From Clostridiales bacterium (lineage in GTDB: Bacteria; Bacillota; Clostridia; Lachnospirales; WQUN01), in assembly GCA_031270945.1 (NCBI GenBank), contig JAISWZ010000603.1, positions 1-41,096 of the forward strand: DNA of 41,096 nucleotides, read 5' to 3'. Every line of letters starts with the position of its first letter. The first letter of the stretch is position 1. The position numbers and the translations under genes were made by a program. Shown one piece after another: positions 38,311 to 41,096 of this stretch. The notes beneath the pieces are model-generated. The model was given only the letters and a program-made list of their open reading frames with translations. It ran no database searches and was not told where the DNA came from.

Positions 38311-39195
38311 TTACTCATCCGGATTGTTTACAGCCCCCATAAATAGTATCTGATCATCCTTTTCCAAAACAAATGCGAACGGCTTGTCGCAAACCATCCT
38401 AAACGTAAAGGGGCTATCGGAATTATCTATTTCAAGATCGCTCAGCATATTCTCTTTGTGAGAGCTGCCAGCGACAGCCATACTGAAATCGGAGAATAAA
38501 GGGAGTTATTGTCAGGGTAGTTATTTGCTGCTATTAGCTTTTGCCCCAGTCTGAAAGCAAAGTCCGCTTCGGATATGGATGCCCGTTCGTCATAGCGTTT
38601 TTGCGCTGTGCTTGTTGTTTCCGTAGGCGCATTAGATTCAGGCGCTTCCGTGAGGTCACTGTCGCTAGGCTGAGATGTCGCTTCTTCAGGTGCCTCCTTA
38701 TCAGGCGCTTCCGCAAGGTCACTGGCGCTATGCTGGAATGTCGCTTCTTCAGGTGTCTCTGTATCAGGCGCTTCTGTGAGGTCATTGGCGCTAGGTTGGA
38801 ATGTCGCCTCTTCAGGCACCTCCGTGAGGTCACTGACGCTAGGTTGGGATGTTGCCTCTTCAGGTGCCTCCGTATCAGGCACTTCTGCAAGGTCACTGTC
38901 GCTAGGCTGGAATGTTGCCTCTTCAGGTATCTCTGTATCAGGCGCTTGCGCAAGGTCACTGGCGTTAGGCTGGAATGTCGCTTTTTCAGGCACCTCGCTT
39001 TTTTCAACAGAAAGCAGCGAAGGCCCATCTGTTGTGTCTGCTAGAGCCGTTCTTGCGTTTGGCTGCACCAACTTCGGAAGAAAGAAGGCCGTTGCAATCA
39101 CCAGCAGAGCCCCAAAGAGCAACCCTCCTTTTGCAGCTCAGGGCCCTGATCAACAGGCTTTCGATTGCAAGAACTGCTTGTCTTTTTGTGTGCAA
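38311..39195 (-). pseudogene. decayed membrane-anchored serpin
   Basis: Read leftward: a start (TTG 39193-39195, MHTKRQAVLAIESLL...) just after the intact serpin's stop, a frameshift near 39122, then a membrane segment FGALLVIATAFFLPKLV. Next come six 21-residue repeats, then the serpin beginning SEADFAFRLGQKLIAANN and SLYSPISVWLSLAAL. At 38459 the frame shifts and stops (38442). In the next frame MLSDLEIDNSDSPFTF jumps directly to MVCDKPFAFVLEKDDQILFM, GAVNNPDE and the stop. Compared with the intact neighbour, two internal deletions removed the middle of the domain and the reactive loop. No inhibitor can be made. Confidence 0.8.
38640..39003 (-). repeat. six tandem repeats of about 63 bp
   Basis: Units start near 38640, 38703, 38766 (48 bp only), 38814, 38877 and 38940. 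Each encodes the 21-residue pattern PDTEAPEEATFQPSDSDLAE with substitutions, a Pro/Glu/Thr-rich stalk. Confidence 0.85.
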
Positions 39196-39201
39196 CCCGG
39201 C

Positions 39202-40344
39202 CTACGCCTCCGGATTATTGAAAACTCCCATAAACAGTATTTGGTCTTCCTTTTCCAAAACGAATACGAACGGCTTGTCGCAAACCATCACAAACGGATC
39301 TGTCAACTGAGGGATAGCTGCTGCATAAACTCCAACATAGCTAGTAACAGCAGCGGCGGTTGTCCCCTTCTCGTCAACCTTTATCACAGCTCTTTGCTTG
39401 ACTGAAGTTATTATAACTGAACCGTTTTCAATCAAGCCGCTTAATGGTGTGCCAAAGATCGAAACTCCAATCTCTCTTAATGCGCCTTCTAAATCTATGT
39501 CGATATTCACCTCAAATCTTGGCAGTAGCAACTTGCCTTTGCGTCTGCGGCATTTTCCTTTGATGTTCCTAAAACACAAAGCTGTCAATGATTCTAGAAA
39601 GTCATTTGCAATTTGATACTTAGGCAGAATTATCCACATTTGTCCGCCATTTCTGCAATCGAGAGCGATAGCCTGAATGTTTTCGTCCTCAAAGTACTGC
39701 TGACTGTTGCACTCTCGAAGCATGAATTTCGCGGTTACATCTCCGAAAGGGGCATGAAACGGGCCGGGTTTCGTGTTCCCTGTATCGAACTTCAAAGACC
39801 ATTTGTCTGAAAAGTAGATGACATTCAAGATGACAGATGATGTATTTATGTTAAAAGTTCTGGAATCTGCCACGTTATTTATAAGCCCCCCAGTATTCCT
39901 GCTTATCCAGTCGTTGACCGCATTTATGGCTTCGGGTGACGCAAAGTCTACGTTGAAGGTCCTTCCTAGGTAGGCGTATCCAAAGATTGAGTTGAATTCT
40001 TTTTTGACAGTATCTCCGCTTGCCACAAGCAATGTGTTCGCTATCTTCATGGGGCTATCGGAGTGATCAGGTATTTTAAGATCGCTCAGCATTTTCTTGG
40101 CATACTCGTTAAGCTCTATTTGGGATGCGTTTTTCGCGCCGAGCACCTCAAGCAGCATTGGCTTATCCCTGCCGTCAACTGCGTTTGTGAGAGCTGCCAG
40201 CGGCAGCCATATTGAAATCGGAGAATAAAGGATGTTTATATTGGGTTTGTTATTTGCTGCTAATAGCCTCTGCCCCAGTCTGAAAGCAAAGTCCGCTTCG
40301 GATAGGGATTTCACGTTTACTATGCGACGCTCATTCCTGTACAT
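39202..40344 (-). CDS. serpin (serine protease inhibitor family), complete
   Basis: 380 residues. Opens with SEADFAFRLGQRLLAANN and NILYSPISIWLPLAALTNAV, carries VNDWISRNTGGLINNV and ILNVIYFSDKWSLKFD, the hinge KVDEKGTTAAAVT and the end VCDKPFVFVLEKEDQILFMG, all serpin blocks. The reactive loop after the hinge reads SYVGVYAAAIPQLTDPF, placing small residues (Ala) at the likely cut site. No signal peptide or anchor, so cytoplasmic unless the start is elsewhere. ATG 40344 overlaps the stop of the preceding serpin by 14 bases and has GGGGGC upstream, indicating one operon. Serpins trap target proteases irreversibly by swallowing the cleaved loop; the protease here is unknown. Confidence 0.9.
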   Translation of the reverse strand: MYRNERRIVNVKSLSEADFAFRLGQRLLAANNKPNINILYSPISIWLPLAALTNAVDGRDKPMLLEVLGAKNASQIELNEYAKKMLSDLKIPDHSDSPMKIANTLLVASGDTVKKEFNSIFGYAYLGRTFNVDFASPEAINAVNDWISRNTGGLINNVADSRTFNINTSSVILNVIYFSDKWSLKFDTGNTKPGPFHAPFGDVTAKFMLRECNSQQYFEDENIQAIALDCRNGGQMWIILPKYQIANDFLESLTALCFRNIKGKCRRRKGKLLLPRFEVNIDIDLEGALREIGVSIFGTPLSGLIENGSVIITSVKQRAVIKVDEKGTTAAAVTSYVGVYAAAIPQLTDPFVMVCDKPFVFVLEKEDQILFMGVFNNPEA

Positions 40345-41096
40345 TGTTTACAGCCCCCATAAATAGTATCTGACCATACCTTTCCAAAACAAATGCGAAC
40401 GGCTTGTCGCAAACCATCTCAAACCACTCTACCCCCTGAAAATCAGATGTAGCCCCATCCATAGCAAAATAGGTAACAGCGGCGGCGGTTGTCCCATCCT
40501 CGTCAACCTTTATCACAGCTTTTTGCTTAGCCGAAGATATCGCAACTGAATTGCTTTCAACCAGGCTTAACTCTGTGTCAAAGATCGAAACCCCAATCCC
40601 TTTGAGTGCGTCACGCAAGTCTATGTCGATATTCGCCTCGAATCTTGGCAGCAGCAGCGTACCTGCGCGCTCGCGGCCATTTCTTTTGATGTCCTCAAAA
40701 TGCGAAGCTGTCAATGATTCGAGAAAGTCATTTGCGGTTTCATTCTTTGGCAGCATTATCCACATTCGTGCGCCTCCTGCGTAGGAGAGTGATATAGCCT
40801 GAATGCGTCTGTCCACAAAGTAATACTGATCGTCGCTCTCTTGTTGCATGAAATTAGCGGTGACATCTCCGCTAGCGGCATGAAATGGGCGGGGTCTTGT
40901 GAGCTCTGTATCGAACGCCATATCCCACTTGTCTGAAAAGTAGACGGCGTTCAAGAGGTTGACCGCTGTGCTTTTGCCAAACGAATCGGATTCTACCACT
41001 CGTGGCAAAAGACCTCCGGTATGCTCGCTTGCCCAGTCGTTAACCTCATCTATGGCTTTGGGTGACGCAAAGTCCAAGTTGAAGACCTTCCCATGG
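40331..41096 (-). CDS. serpin, partial (continues past the right edge)
   Basis: The visible C-terminal two thirds include VNDWASEHTGGLLPRV, LLNAVYFSDKWDMAFD, the hinge KVDEDGTTAAAVT, a reactive loop YFAMDGATSDFQGVEWFE and the end VCDKPFAFVLERYGQILFMG. It closely resembles the next serpin outside the loop, as expected for a tandem duplication. Its N-terminus lies outside the window. Its stop overlaps the next start. Confidence 0.9.
   Translation of the reverse strand, partial: HGKVFNLDFASPKAIDEVNDWASEHTGGLLPRVVESDSFGKSTAVNLLNAVYFSDKWDMAFDTELTRPRPFHAASGDVTANFMQQESDDQYYFVDRRIQAISLSYAGGARMWIMLPKNETANDFLESLTASHFEDIKRNGRERAGTLLLPRFEANIDIDLRDALKGIGVSIFDTELSLVESNSVAISSAKQKAVIKVDEDGTTAAAVTYFAMDGATSDFQGVEWFEMVCDKPFAFVLERYGQILFMGAVNNVQE

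Noticed and set aside
38541-39405. Long plus-strand frames rich in Arg/Cys or Ser/Leu
   Set aside because: Shadows created by the 63-bp repeats of the serpin pseudogene on the minus strand.

Overview
The window looks like chromosomal DNA of a gut- or rumen-type member of the Bacillota (Clostridia). Signs of this are near-balanced base composition, strong AGGAGG-type ribosome binding sites, perfect hairpin-plus-T-run terminators, lipoprotein signal peptides, YesM/YesN-type two-component regulators and Lpl-type sugar ABC transporters. The species cannot be named from the sequence. No rRNA, tRNA, CRISPR array, prophage or intact transposase is visible. Intergenic DNA is unusually rich in repeats.

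Region by region. (1) 1-18.8 kb is mixed content: a partial Panacea-domain antitoxin, a WsfD-like membrane protein, a 5'-truncated NADH:flavin oxidoreductase, an Rsm22-type Fe-S methyltransferase-like protein, a von Willebrand lipoprotein, a MATE exporter, a flavodoxin-family protein behind a MerR-type promoter, a cytoplasmic family 8 polysaccharide lyase, a QueG-like Fe-S protein paired with a second flavodoxin-family protein, an unknown lipoprotein, a small unknown protein and an orphan cytosine-5 DNA methyltransferase. (2) 19.0-35.0 kb looks like one glycan-utilisation locus. It has a rightward operon for a split transketolase, an FGGY kinase and a fucose-isomerase-family protein; leftward genes for a histidine kinase, an AraC-type response regulator, a LacI regulator and an esterase; a rightward three-gene ABC importer; and a leftward apiosidase-like (DUF5060/DUF4038) hydrolase. 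(3) 35.2-38.1 kb is an OmpR/histidine-kinase pair with an unknown exported protein. (4) 38.3 kb to the right edge holds three tandem leftward serpins: one partial at the edge, one intact and one decayed.

The most interesting idea concerns region 2. A two-subunit transketolase, a sugar kinase, a sugar isomerase and an apiosidase-like hydrolase together match the logic of the non-oxidative D-apiose pathway (apiose to apulose to apulose 4-phosphate, then transketolase cleavage). Here the isomerase would be of the fucose-isomerase type and the whole set would sit with its own importer and regulators. This is inference from gene content; a pentose substrate is the main alternative.

Three repeat phenomena deserve attention. 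A dispersed palindromic family has the core GAGCATATCCC...GGGATATGCAC and occurs in intergenic or leader DNA. At two genes (the kinase and the yesN-like regulator), short tandem arrays copy the 3' end of the gene into the following spacer. Long T-rich tracts follow plus-strand terminators.
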